Positions 34,044-42,373 of a stretch of DNA of 64,000 bases are shown here, one piece after another. Below the pieces are notes generated by a model that ran no database searches, was not told the DNA's origin, and worked only from the letters and a program-made list of their open reading frames with translations. The DNA comes from an uncultured Lachnospiraceae bacterium. GTDB taxonomy: Bacteria > Bacillota > Clostridia > Lachnospirales > Lachnospiraceae. Location of the stretch: the NCBI GenBank assembly GCA_947382625.1, contig CANDAG010000001.1:1-64000 (forward strand), written 5' to 3'. Positions within the stretch are counted from its first letter, which is position 1. Each line of letters opens with the position of its first letter. The translations under genes and the position numbers were made by a program.

Positions 34044-34811
34044 ATGAAGATTTATAAAATATATTTCAGCCCGACAGGAGGAACTAAAAGGGTAGTTGAT
34101 ATATTGGGTGGCGCATGGCAGGATGAAAAAGAAGTGATTGATCTGTTTAGCTGGAACGGGATACCCGAATATTCTTTTGATGGAGATGATATTTGCCTGG
34201 TCGCAGCCCCGGCCTTTGGCGGCCGTGTTCCGGCGTTGGCGATAGAGAGACTTAAGAAGCTGAGAGGGAACAGCGCAATGGCAATCCCTGTTGCTGTATA
34301 TGGAAACAGGGATTATGAGGATACGCTGTTGGAACTGAAAGATACTCTTGAGAGTATTGGTTTTCATTGTATCGCAGGTATCGCTGCGATAGCAGAGCAT
34401 TCCATATTTCATCAGTTTGCAGCAAACCGTCCTGATGAAGAGGATGCCGAGGAATTAAGGGGCTTTGCTATGAAGATTCAGGAAGCTGTCCGGGCAGCCA
34501 TTCACGGGCCGCTTACAGTTAAAGGAAATCATCCCTACAAGGAGGCTGGCTCTCACTTAACGCCTTTTGCAGACGATACCTGTACGGGGTGTGGCTTGTG
34601 CGCCGCACAATGTCCGGTAAAGGCAATTTCGGAGGGGGATTTCCGAACCGCAGATGCGGATAAATGTATTTCCTGTATGCGCTGCATTGCTGTGTGCCCT
34701 ACCCATTCCCGAACCAACGATGAGGCGGTTGTCTCACGTGTTGTAGAGGGGCTGGAGCCCATATGCAGCGTTCGTAAAGCGAATGAATTATTTCTGGAAG
34801 GCATGAGATAA
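34044..34811 (+). CDS. EFR1 family ferrodoxin (flavodoxin-ferredoxin fusion)
   Basis: A 255-residue electron carrier. The N-terminal flavodoxin-like domain begins IYKIYFSPTGGTKRVVDIL (FMN phosphate loop SPTGGT). The C-terminal bacterial ferredoxin domain has two 4Fe-4S motifs, CTGCGLCAAQCPV and CISCMRCIAVCPT. EFR1 proteins are common in Clostridia and Methanogens; their partners are unknown. It is monocistronic with a consensus-like promoter. The ATG follows AGGAGGTAC. Confidence 0.9.
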   Translation: MKIYKIYFSPTGGTKRVVDILGGAWQDEKEVIDLFSWNGIPEYSFDGDDICLVAAPAFGGRVPALAIERLKKLRGNSAMAIPVAVYGNRDYEDTLLELKDTLESIGFHCIAGIAAIAEHSIFHQFAANRPDEEDAEELRGFAMKIQEAVRAAIHGPLTVKGNHPYKEAGSHLTPFADDTCTGCGLCAAQCPVKAISEGDFRTADADKCISCMRCIAVCPTHSRTNDEAVVSRVVEGLEPICSVRKANELFLEGMR

Positions 34812-34905
34812 AAATACTTGTGATTTTCTTTTTGATCATCCAGTGACGGTTGAAATATTTTGGATCATCCTCGGATATGATGCAGGAGAAAGGAAAGGTG
34901 AAGCT

Positions 34906-36333
34906 ATGGATTTATTTTACACACCGCAGTATGCGAAAACAGGAGATGTGATTCCTTATTATGATAAGGATTCAGGCAAATTTGAGAATTTTTATCTGAA
35001 AAACTGGAACCCTGATGCGCCGAAAGACAGGGTGGTTTATGGATGGCACAGGATCACGACTACAGACAACAGGCAGTATGAAGAGGTTCCCACTCACATT
35101 CACGGAGGTACCGGCTCCATCGTCAAGGTTGATGGGATTTATCACATGTTCTATTGTACCTTTCAGGATAATCCTCAGTTACAGTGGGCAAGGCATGCCA
35201 CAAGCACGGATCTGACCCATTGGGAGGATATCCCGGAGGATAAATTCGGGGCCGATGGTGAGATATACAAGATGTCCGATTGGAGAGACCCCTTTGTGTT
35301 CTGGAATGAGGAAGAAGAAAAATGGTGGATGATTCTGGCGGCCAGAGAAAACGCCCAAACTGAAAGAAACGGCTGTGTGGCTCTGTGCGTGTCTGATGAT
35401 CTGTCGAAGTGGGAATACAGGCCGCCTCTTTATGCACCCAGACTGAATCAGGCCGCCAACGAGTGTCCGGATCTATTTAAGATGGGGGACTGGTATTATC
35501 TGGTTTATTCCAATTACACAGACGGCTTCTGTACCTATTACAGGATGAGCCGTTCTTTGAATGGCCCATGGCTGCGGCCGGAGGTGGATACCTTTGACGG
35601 AAGGGCTTTTTATGCGGCCAAGACAGGCTCCGATGGAGAGAATCATTATGTTTATGGCTGGAATCCTACCAGGGGAGAAAACGGCTGGAAATTTGACCCC
35701 CAGGAGGATTACGGGAAGGATTATTGCACCTGGAACTGGGGCGGCTCCATTGTGGTACACAAGATCATCCAGCATGAGGACGGAACTCTTGGTGTCTGCC
35801 CGGTGGACAGCGTGGCGAATGCCCTGCAGAAAAAGGAAGCTGTGAGCATCAGGGGATTGACCGGTAAATGGGAGGAGAAGGACGGCGTAACCTTCTGCTG
35901 CTCCGAAGACGGATATTCTGCCGCCATAAGTGCAGAAATCCCCACCCAGTGCTGTGTTCGTGCGAACATAAAGTATGACGGAAATCCTACAAGATTCGGG
36001 ATTGCGCTGCAGGTAGATGAAGCTTTCGACAAGGGGTATTATCTGATGTTTGAGCCTGGGTATAACCGGATCCAGTTCCGCTCCGGCTTAAGGATGTATG
36101 AGCGGGGCGGGCAGATGTTCCCTTATACCGTAGAGTTAGAGCGTCCTTTGCGCATGGAAAAGGGGAAAGAGTATGATCTGGCCATTTATATCCAGGGAAC
36201 CCTGGCGGTGCTTTATGTGAATAATGACCTTGCCTTTGGCTTCCGAATGTATAATGAAAAAGACCGTAAACTGGGATTTTTTGTTTCCGAAGGGGATATG
36301 GAAGTGAAGGATGTGTGTATTTGTACGGAATAG
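34906..36333 (+). CDS. GH32 family beta-fructosidase (cytoplasmic, atypical N-terminus)
   Basis: A 475-residue member of glycoside hydrolase family 32, which cleaves fructosyl bonds in sucrose, inulin or levan. It shows the RDP transition-state motif in DWRDPFVFW (~127) and ECPD in ANECPDLFKM (~186, acid/base Glu). The usual WMNDPNG nucleophile motif is replaced by TGDVIPYYDKDSG, in which Asp should serve; the block HHxFYCT is present as IYHMFYCTFQDN. A C-terminal beta-sandwich with IQGTLAVLYVNNDLAFGFR follows. No signal peptide. The ATG at 34906 follows AGGAAAGG. It is transcribed toward the GH172 gene (convergent) and opens the fructan-type locus. Confidence 0.8.
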   Translation: MDLFYTPQYAKTGDVIPYYDKDSGKFENFYLKNWNPDAPKDRVVYGWHRITTTDNRQYEEVPTHIHGGTGSIVKVDGIYHMFYCTFQDNPQLQWARHATSTDLTHWEDIPEDKFGADGEIYKMSDWRDPFVFWNEEEEKWWMILAARENAQTERNGCVALCVSDDLSKWEYRPPLYAPRLNQAANECPDLFKMGDWYYLVYSNYTDGFCTYYRMSRSLNGPWLRPEVDTFDGRAFYAAKTGSDGENHYVYGWNPTRGENGWKFDPQEDYGKDYCTWNWGGSIVVHKIIQHEDGTLGVCPVDSVANALQKKEAVSIRGLTGKWEEKDGVTFCCSEDGYSAAISAEIPTQCCVRANIKYDGNPTRFGIALQVDEAFDKGYYLMFEPGYNRIQFRSGLRMYERGGQMFPYTVELERPLRMEKGKEYDLAIYIQGTLAVLYVNNDLAFGFRMYNEKDRKLGFFVSEGDMEVKDVCICTE

Positions 36334-36426
36334 AGTAAATATTTCGATTTGACGGATGTCCGGATATAAAATACTTGCTTGAGCGGCGGAAGGATTGTTG
36401 TTTTCCTTCCGCCGTTTGATAAATCC

Positions 36427-37455
36427 TTATTTCATAACCATCTCAGAATCCTCCGGCAATGGCTTCAGTGGTTCGTGGGGCAATGTCTGATACCAGAACG
36501 CCACGGAAGTATAATCGTCATATCTGGGACCTGTCCAGCCCAGGTTGTCTAATGTCATCCGAAAGCCTGTCTCAAAGTGGATAGGATCCGGCACGTGGAA
36601 GCGGTACAGCAAAAATCTCTGCTGGCCGTTATAAAAAGCGGAATTATCCCCCAAAATAGCAAACATCCCGGCGTAAAGGCCGCTGTAGGTGTGGTATTTC
36701 TTCAGATAAATATCATTGCCGAAGCCGTAGGAGCCGCCGAAGTAATCCTCTGTTCCGGTGTAGTGGATGGAAGGGTACTGATCGTCATCAATATACATCC
36801 GTGCCTCACCCTCTACCCAGCAGGTGTTGTTGCCGTTCATACCGGTCGCAAGCGTCAGGCCCACAAACTGACCCTTTCCTTTGATGCCGTCGATGACGGT
36901 GTAGGAACGACCCTTCTGTACCGGATGCTCCTGGCGGTAGGATGCATGGAAATAGGCGATATTTTGAGGCAGAGCCTGATAACAGCCTGTGATCATGTAA
37001 TAGAGGGTTTTATCCTCGGCGCTCCGATTTTCCATGGTGATCCGGCAATGCTTTAAAAAGGGCATTTCCCAGTAGCAGTTAAAGCCTCTTCCGGGAGCTG
37101 CCAGGATTTTGGCGGAATTTAAGATGGGATATTTTCCTTCCCGGTCTTCAAAGTTTTCGTCATAGGCGCAGCCGAAGAAGGCGGAGATGGGGGCTTCCAC
37201 GGAAGGAATGTCGCTGCCTTCCCAGTAAATTCTAAGGATAAAGCTGTGACCCACATATCCGGTAAACCATATATTCTGTATGATCCCCGGTCCATCAGTG
37301 TCTAAAAGGGTGAGGGTCTCTCCGGGGTGAATATCCACACAGGGGCGAAGCTTGGTACAATCCCCTCCCCGGGAACCGCCGCCTCTTGTTCCTGTGGGGT
37401 TTTCTGCGGAAAAGGCAAAGGTTTTGATGTCCTGGATTAAATAGTGTTCGTTCAT
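36427..37455 (-). CDS. GH172 (DUF2961) family glycosidase
   Basis: A 342-residue DUF2961 protein. Recognisable blocks are TRGGGSRGGDCTKLRPCVDI, GPGIIQNIWFT, CYWEMPF, and TGTEDYFGGSYGF (~222-234), whose Glu is a likely catalytic residue. Characterised GH172 enzymes include difructose dianhydride I synthase/hydrolase and alpha-D-arabino- or fructofuranosidases, so the pairing with GH32 genes suggests use of difructose anhydrides or branched fructans. The ATG at 37455 follows AGGAGG with 6-base spacing. No signal peptide: it acts on imported sugar. It is the last gene of a minus-strand operon headed by the LacI regulator. Confidence 0.85.
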   Translation of the reverse strand: MNEHYLIQDIKTFAFSAENPTGTRGGGSRGGDCTKLRPCVDIHPGETLTLLDTDGPGIIQNIWFTGYVGHSFILRIYWEGSDIPSVEAPISAFFGCAYDENFEDREGKYPILNSAKILAAPGRGFNCYWEMPFLKHCRITMENRSAEDKTLYYMITGCYQALPQNIAYFHASYRQEHPVQKGRSYTVIDGIKGKGQFVGLTLATGMNGNNTCWVEGEARMYIDDDQYPSIHYTGTEDYFGGSYGFGNDIYLKKYHTYSGLYAGMFAILGDNSAFYNGQQRFLLYRFHVPDPIHFETGFRMTLDNLGWTGPRYDDYTSVAFWYQTLPHEPLKPLPEDSEMVMK

Positions 37456-37501
37456 TTTGATCCTCCTGATCAGCATTGGCTGTCTTCGTTATTTATAAGA
37501 G

Positions 37502-38248
37502 TTATCTCCCGCAGAAAAGATACTGCAGATAGTCCAAAGCGGTATCTATGCGCGGGGAGTTGGCAACAATCCCGAAGTAAACGGTATCCTCAAAGCCTGC
37601 CTGCCTGATCAGCTCCGCCTGTGAAAGCTCCAGCCCCATAGGGTATTCTTCTGTGACGGCGCTGTATGTGACGGAATCGTCAAATTGCATTTCGAAGGAA
37701 TTGTCCTCTGCAATGAAGGTATTTTCCACGATGAATGGCTGCAGCTCTTCATAAAGATCAGGGGCTTCCTCCTGTAGCAGCTCGTCGATCCGGTACAGGT
37801 ACCCGTTCTGAGAAAAGGCATCGAAGGCTTCCTTGTCCATCAGGACCACGTCCAGCTGCTCCCCGTCGATGGCGGCAAGGATCTTCATCCGCGATGCGTA
37901 GGTATACTCGTGATAGGAGCTGCTTTCGTCATCTGTCAGGAAGAGACCGGAATATAAGTACAGTCTGTTTTGAGAGGCATTGATACCGGCGGCGTCCAGA
38001 AAGCCCTGATCAAGCTGAGCAGTCAGGGTTTCCCCGGCGTTTACATTGACCAGGGCGGTATACAGGACGGGCTCCTTGTAGGTGAAATGCCTGTAGGAGA
38101 TATAAATGATCACATACAGAAGAATGCATATAAGGGCCAGAGGCAATTTGTAATAATCCCAGATATATTGCAGCTTTTTCTTCCCGTGGAGGCTTTTGAG
38201 GGTTTGCAGATCTGCCCGGTCCTTTTGGCTTTTTGTTCGAAATTGCAT
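37502..38248 (-). CDS. Hypothetical single-pass membrane protein paired with YesL
   Basis: A 248-residue protein with a basic N-terminus, one transmembrane helix (LALICILLYVIIYISY, ~35-52) and an extracellular domain (~60-248) containing LDVVLMDKEAFDAFSQNGYL. That segment resembles the substrate-binding-protein-like tails found in YesL-adjacent proteins of Firmicutes sugar loci. The ATG at 38248 follows GGAAAGG; a longer frame upstream overlaps the yesL-like gene entirely and is a shadow. Function unknown, probably accessory to the ABC importer. Confidence 0.65.
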   Translation of the reverse strand: MQFRTKSQKDRADLQTLKSLHGKKKLQYIWDYYKLPLALICILLYVIIYISYRHFTYKEPVLYTALVNVNAGETLTAQLDQGFLDAAGINASQNRLYLYSGLFLTDDESSSYHEYTYASRMKILAAIDGEQLDVVLMDKEAFDAFSQNGYLYRIDELLQEEAPDLYEELQPFIVENTFIAEDNSFEMQFDDSVTYSAVTEEYPMGLELSQAELIRQAGFEDTVYFGIVANSPRIDTALDYLQYLFCGR

Positions 38249-38252
38249 TGTT

Positions 38253-38966
38253 TTACCTTTCCACATGGCTGTCTGCGGCGTTTGGACCGGCATTTCCCGA
38301 TGCAAATTCCCTCTCATCCCTGCTGTCTTCATTGCCGTTCTCATCACCGGCGCCTGCCTGCTCCTGGCAGAGCAGCAGGATATTGGAAAGCAGATAAGAA
38401 CACAACAGCGCACAGAGCCCCTCCCCGAAAATGATCATCGGCGTAAAGAACCTGACTACCACAAGTATCATGGCAAAATAGATGACTGCCATCAATGCAG
38501 TGCAGAGCAGAAAACGCATACCGATCATAATGGCATTTTTGAACATGGCGATAGTGGTATTTTGAAACCTAGAGAGCAACGGAAAAATATACATCAAAAT
38601 GATAACGTAAGCAGCAACGGCAACGAGGAATATGGCGGTGATGATGGTCCAGAATGCGTTGGAAAAACGCATATGGTAAAGAACATACCCGTCAACCCCC
38701 AACACGATCCCCATAGCCAGCAAAATCAGCCAGATAACGGTTCCCTGCTTAAAGTTTTCTTTGAAGGAACGGAAGAATGCTCTTGTGATATTTCCCTCTT
38801 CATTCTTTGCGATTTTCAATGAAACATAGAACAAAGCGGTGGTAGATGCGCCGGCTGTAAAGATGGGCAGACAGCAGATAAACCACAGGATGTTCAGGTA
38901 AGCGCTGTAGGCTATTTTGGTGATGAATTGCATCAACGGCCCTTCGGGGCCAAACAGTTGGCTCAT
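38253..38966 (-). CDS. YesL family (DUF624) membrane protein
   Basis: A 237-residue integral membrane protein with about five helices. The DUF624 N-terminal block FITKIAYSAYLNILWFICCL PIFTAGASTTAL is diagnostic. YesL proteins accompany LplB/YtcP-type oligosaccharide ABC transporters; the mechanism is unknown. The C-terminal ~30 residues are hydrophilic and Asp/Glu/Asn rich. It lies between the LacI regulator (upstream) and the single-pass protein whose start is 5 bases away. Confidence 0.85.
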   Translation of the reverse strand: MSQLFGPEGPLMQFITKIAYSAYLNILWFICCLPIFTAGASTTALFYVSLKIAKNEEGNITRAFFRSFKENFKQGTVIWLILLAMGIVLGVDGYVLYHMRFSNAFWTIITAIFLVAVAAYVIILMYIFPLLSRFQNTTIAMFKNAIMIGMRFLLCTALMAVIYFAMILVVVRFFTPMIIFGEGLCALLCSYLLSNILLLCQEQAGAGDENGNEDSRDEREFASGNAGPNAADSHVER

Positions 38967-39002
38967 AGTGAGAATGCTCCTTTCGTCTTGTATCCCTGGT
39001 GT

Positions 39003-40076
39003 TTAATCTTCGGTTGACTCCCTGTAGATCAGGCGGGTTTCCGTGTGAATGGTACGGAAGTTCAAGGAAGGCTCCTTGATACGGGACATTAACAGCTGCA
39101 CCGCGCAAAATCCCATGATCTGGCTGTGGATATGGATGGTGGTCAGGGAAGGAGTCGTGATCTTGGATTCAGGGGAGTCATCAAAGCCGCACAGATAAAC
39201 ATCTCGCGGGACCGAAATCCCCAGCTTTTTAAAAACCTGCATGGTGTCTAAGGCCACGAAGTCGTTGGCACAGATGAAAACATCGGGCAGGCTGTCCATC
39301 TTTTCGAAGCGCATCTTTAATTCTTCCATGTAAAAGTTAAAATCAAGCCTGACGCCTCTCTCCTTGCAGATGGTAATGCAGTAATCCTCCTCACAGGGCA
39401 GGCCCAGCAGATGCATGGCGCTGCGGTAGCCTGTATAGCGTTCGAGGAAAGACTGGCAAAGCATATATTCGCCGATAAATCCGATCCTTGTCTTGCCTCT
39501 TTGTGCCATTTCGGAAATAAAGCTGTGAATACCCGACTGGTTATCCATAAGGAGTACATCGGCCTTCAGAGGCTTGTCCGGAAACGCCGGAGAATCTACA
39601 AAAAGGATAGGGATATCCATGTCGCAGAGCATTTGGTCGTACTCATAATCAAACATCTCGATTCCAATGATGGCGGCTGTCCTTTCCTTATTAAAAGTGA
39701 TTGGAAGCTTCATTTGCGATATTTCCTCTGAACCGATCCGGTGCATGGTGAAGCTGTAGCCTAATTGTGCAATTTCCTTCTGAAATTTATCCAGCATGGT
39801 AGATGCAAAGTGAGAGCCCCCCGGGAAGCTGGTGGCGAAGAGGGCAATTTCTCCGACAGTCTTCGTCTCTGCCGGGGCAGGCGTGGGTCTGCTGATATTC
39901 AGATCGGCGGCGTTGATGTAGGAAAACTGCTTATATCCCATTTCAACAGCCTTCTGCAACACCCTTTCCTTGGTGGCGTCTGCCAGGATGCCTGTGTTAT
40001 TGATCGCTTTGGATACGGTATTCCGGGAAACCCCGAGGGCATCGGCTATATCCTGAATAGTAACTCTGTCAGCCAT
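39003..40076 (-). CDS. LacI family transcriptional regulator of the fructan-type locus
   Basis: A 357-residue repressor. The N-terminal helix-turn-helix is RVTIQDIADALGVSRNTVSK followed by AINNTGILADATKERVLQKA; the periplasmic-binding-like sensor fills the rest (GFIGEYML, DVFICANDFVALDTMQVF). It is divergent from the ABC transporter operon and shares a 418-base intergenic region holding an array of AAATGTAAA motifs, so it probably controls both directions in response to a fructo-oligosaccharide (inference). The ATG follows AAGGAGG. Confidence 0.92.
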   Translation of the reverse strand: MADRVTIQDIADALGVSRNTVSKAINNTGILADATKERVLQKAVEMGYKQFSYINAADLNISRPTPAPAETKTVGEIALFATSFPGGSHFASTMLDKFQKEIAQLGYSFTMHRIGSEEISQMKLPITFNKERTAAIIGIEMFDYEYDQMLCDMDIPILFVDSPAFPDKPLKADVLLMDNQSGIHSFISEMAQRGKTRIGFIGEYMLCQSFLERYTGYRSAMHLLGLPCEEDYCITICKERGVRLDFNFYMEELKMRFEKMDSLPDVFICANDFVALDTMQVFKKLGISVPRDVYLCGFDDSPESKITTPSLTTIHIHSQIMGFCAVQLLMSRIKEPSLNFRTIHTETRLIYRESTED

Positions 40077-40214
40077 ATCTATGTCCTCCTTGTGACAGTG
40101 GTTCCGGCTTGGTGCATGACTGAGAATCAGATGACCACAAGCGGATTTGGATTTTAGTGAAATTCGTGTGTTACAAATGCTGATTCTATTATAGAGTACG
40201 AATGAGAATTAGTC

Positions 40215-40399
40215 AAATGTAAAAATGTAAAAATCACGGACAAATTGTTATGCCAGATGAAGTAGCGTGTAAAATAATTATCCAAATGAAACAAATATAA
40301 ATGAAATTTTCGAATCAAATGTAAAAATTAGATTAAGAAAATGTAAAAAAATCTCTAAAACTATATTGACATACAACACAACGGCTGTTAAAATGTAAA
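40215..40399. promoter_or_regulatory. Array of five AAATGTAAA motifs in the divergent control region
   Basis: AAATGTAAA occurs at 40215, 40223, 40318, 40339 and 40391, all on the plus strand. The last overlaps the -10 box of the ABC operon promoter. Such density within 185 bases is notable even in AT-rich DNA. The array could be a regulator binding site, though the motif is not itself palindromic. Confidence 0.4.
40366..40394 (+). promoter_or_regulatory. Sigma-A promoter of the ABC transporter operon
   Basis: TTGACA at 40366-40371, 17 bases, TAAAAT at 40389-40394. Confidence 0.78.
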
Positions 40400-40442
40400 C
40401 ACAAACAACAAAACAAATTTTGCTTATGCACAATTATCGGAA

Positions 40443-40459
40443 TGCTAAAACGCTTTGCA
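40443..40459 (+). promoter_or_regulatory. Candidate LacI/CcpA-type operator
   Basis: TGCTAAAACGCTTTGCA has a central CG with AAA/TTT arms like LacI-family sites. It lies ~45 bases downstream of the expected transcription start, where a bound repressor could block elongation. The symmetry is imperfect. Confidence 0.35.
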
Positions 40460-40494
40460 AAAGGTGCATATGTAAAAAGGAAAGGAGAAAAAGA

Positions 40495-41421
40495 ATGAAA
40501 GCAAGTACCAAAACGAAAGGTACGGGCCTGCACAACACACTTGTCTATGTAACGCAGCATTGGCAGCTGTATGTATTCTTTTTGTTGCCGGCTCTGGCCC
40601 TGACATTGATCTTCAGGTACATTCCCATGGGTGGTATTCTGATCGCCTTTGAGAGGTACAATCCAATCAGAGGTATTTTAGGAAGCGAGTGGGTGGGCTT
40701 CAAGCATTTTCAGCGTTTTCTGTCTTCCCCGGATTTTTTAAGTTATCTGGCCAATACGCTGAAGCTCAGTGTTTTCGGCATGCTGTGGGGCTTCCCGGTT
40801 CCCATTATCCTGGCGTTTTTGCTGAACCGGATTGAACGTACAGGGGTGAAAAAGAAGATACAGCTGGTGCTTTATATGCCGAATTTTATTTCAGTCATCG
40901 TACTTTGCGGTATCGTCAGGATTTTCTTATCGGTAACGGGACCGGTAAACCTGCTGTTCGGCAGTCAGATCAATTTTATGACCATGCCCGAGGCTTTCAG
41001 AACGATCTACATTGCCAGCGGCATCTGGCAGGGAGCAGGATGGGGATCCATCATTTATACGGCGGCTTTGTCAAACGCCAGCCAGGAGCTGAAGGAAGCC
41101 GCAGTGATCGACGGCGCCAATGTGTTCCAGCAGATCAAGGCGGTTGAGTGGCCGGCCATTAAGAGTACGGTTATTATCCAGTTTATCATGCAGGCCGGTA
41201 ACATTATGAGCATCGGGTTTGAAAAGGCCTACGCTCTGCAGACAGACTTAAACCTGGCATCATCGGAAATCATTGCAACCTATGTTTATAAGAAGGGTCT
41301 TTTGGATGGAGATTACAGCTTTTCAACTGCTGTAGGCCTGTTCAACACGGTGATCAACATTATTCTGCTGGTTTCGGTAAATAAGATCGTTGCAAAGATG
41401 AATGACGGACAGGGACTGTAA
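40495..41421 (+). CDS. Sugar ABC transporter permease, LplB type
   Basis: A 308-residue inner-membrane permease with six predicted helices. It belongs to the LplB/YtcP-type oligosaccharide importers: the start WQLYVFFLLPALALTLIFRY IPMGG, AFERYNPIRG and the EAA-loop region ELKEAAVIDGANVFQQI, which contacts a shared ATPase, are typical. No ATPase gene is in the locus; such importers use a common MsmX-like ATPase elsewhere. The ATG at 40495 follows AAAGGAG; upstream in-frame ATG codons lack a ribosome site. Confidence 0.9.
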   Translation: MKASTKTKGTGLHNTLVYVTQHWQLYVFFLLPALALTLIFRYIPMGGILIAFERYNPIRGILGSEWVGFKHFQRFLSSPDFLSYLANTLKLSVFGMLWGFPVPIILAFLLNRIERTGVKKKIQLVLYMPNFISVIVLCGIVRIFLSVTGPVNLLFGSQINFMTMPEAFRTIYIASGIWQGAGWGSIIYTAALSNASQELKEAAVIDGANVFQQIKAVEWPAIKSTVIIQFIMQAGNIMSIGFEKAYALQTDLNLASSEIIATYVYKKGLLDGDYSFSTAVGLFNTVINIILLVSVNKIVAKMNDGQGL

Positions 41422-41433
41422 AGGAGGAGCCAA

Positions 41434-42333
41434 ATGAAAAAGAAAAGCAGATTTGCCAGATATTCCTTTCAGGATAAGACGTTATTATCAACCGGTTACA
41501 TATTGCTTGGACTGTTTGTGGTTGCCATCATAGTCCCTATGATCTATATCATTGTAGCTTCCTTTATCGATCCTATCACTCTGCAGAACAAGGGAATTAC
41601 CTTTGACTTCAGTAAGTGGACGCTGACGGCATATGAGCGTGTGCTTTCCAATAAGCAGATATGGGTAGGCTTCAAAAATGCGGTGGTGTATTCCATTGTG
41701 TTTACGGTGGTTTCGGTGCTGATCACCATGTTGGCGGCGTACCCTATGTCCAGAGCGGATTTTAAAGGAAAAGGGTTTTTCAATGTGATCTTTGTGATCA
41801 CCATGTTCTTTGGCGGAGGACTGATACCTACTTACCTGCTGATCAGCCAGTTGGGAATGCTGGACAGCATGTGGGCTATCATCATCCCGGGAGCCTTCAG
41901 TGTATGGAACATGATCATTGCAAGAACTTATTATCAGGGGATCCCCGGAGAGCTTCGGGAGGCCGCTGATGTGGACGGAGCAAATGAAATGGTATTTTTC
42001 TTCAAAATTTTGTTGCCGGTATGTACCCCTATCATTGCGACATTATCCTTATGGCAGTTTGTAGGAATGTGGAACAGCTACTTCGATGCCATGATTTATC
42101 TGAACGATTCGGCAAAACAACCTTTACAGCTTGTGCTGCGTTCTATCCTGATCCAGAACCAGCCGGAGTCCGGTATGATCTCGGATATGCAGAGCACGGC
42201 GGAACGCGCACAGCTTGCCGAATTGTTAAAATATGCTACCATCATCATTTCCAGTCTCCCTCTTCTGGTGATGTATCCTTTCTTCCAGAAGTATTTTGAT
42301 AACGGGATCATGGTAGGTTCTGTAAAGGGTTGA
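41434..42333 (+). CDS. Sugar ABC transporter permease, YtcP/LplC type
   Basis: The 299-residue partner permease. It has six predicted helices, the N-terminal GYILLGLFVVAIIVPMIYII VASF block, the EAA loop ELREAADVDGANEMVFFFKI and the C-terminal PFFQKYFDNGIMVGSVKG, the signature ending of this subfamily. It starts 13 bases after the first permease, behind AAGGAGGAG, and pairs with it in the membrane. Confidence 0.92.
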   Translation: MKKKSRFARYSFQDKTLLSTGYILLGLFVVAIIVPMIYIIVASFIDPITLQNKGITFDFSKWTLTAYERVLSNKQIWVGFKNAVVYSIVFTVVSVLITMLAAYPMSRADFKGKGFFNVIFVITMFFGGGLIPTYLLISQLGMLDSMWAIIIPGAFSVWNMIIARTYYQGIPGELREAADVDGANEMVFFFKILLPVCTPIIATLSLWQFVGMWNSYFDAMIYLNDSAKQPLQLVLRSILIQNQPESGMISDMQSTAERAQLAELLKYATIIISSLPLLVMYPFFQKYFDNGIMVGSVKG

Positions 42334-42373
42334 TCAATATTATTACTATATGAATAAAAGAAGGAGAGGTATT

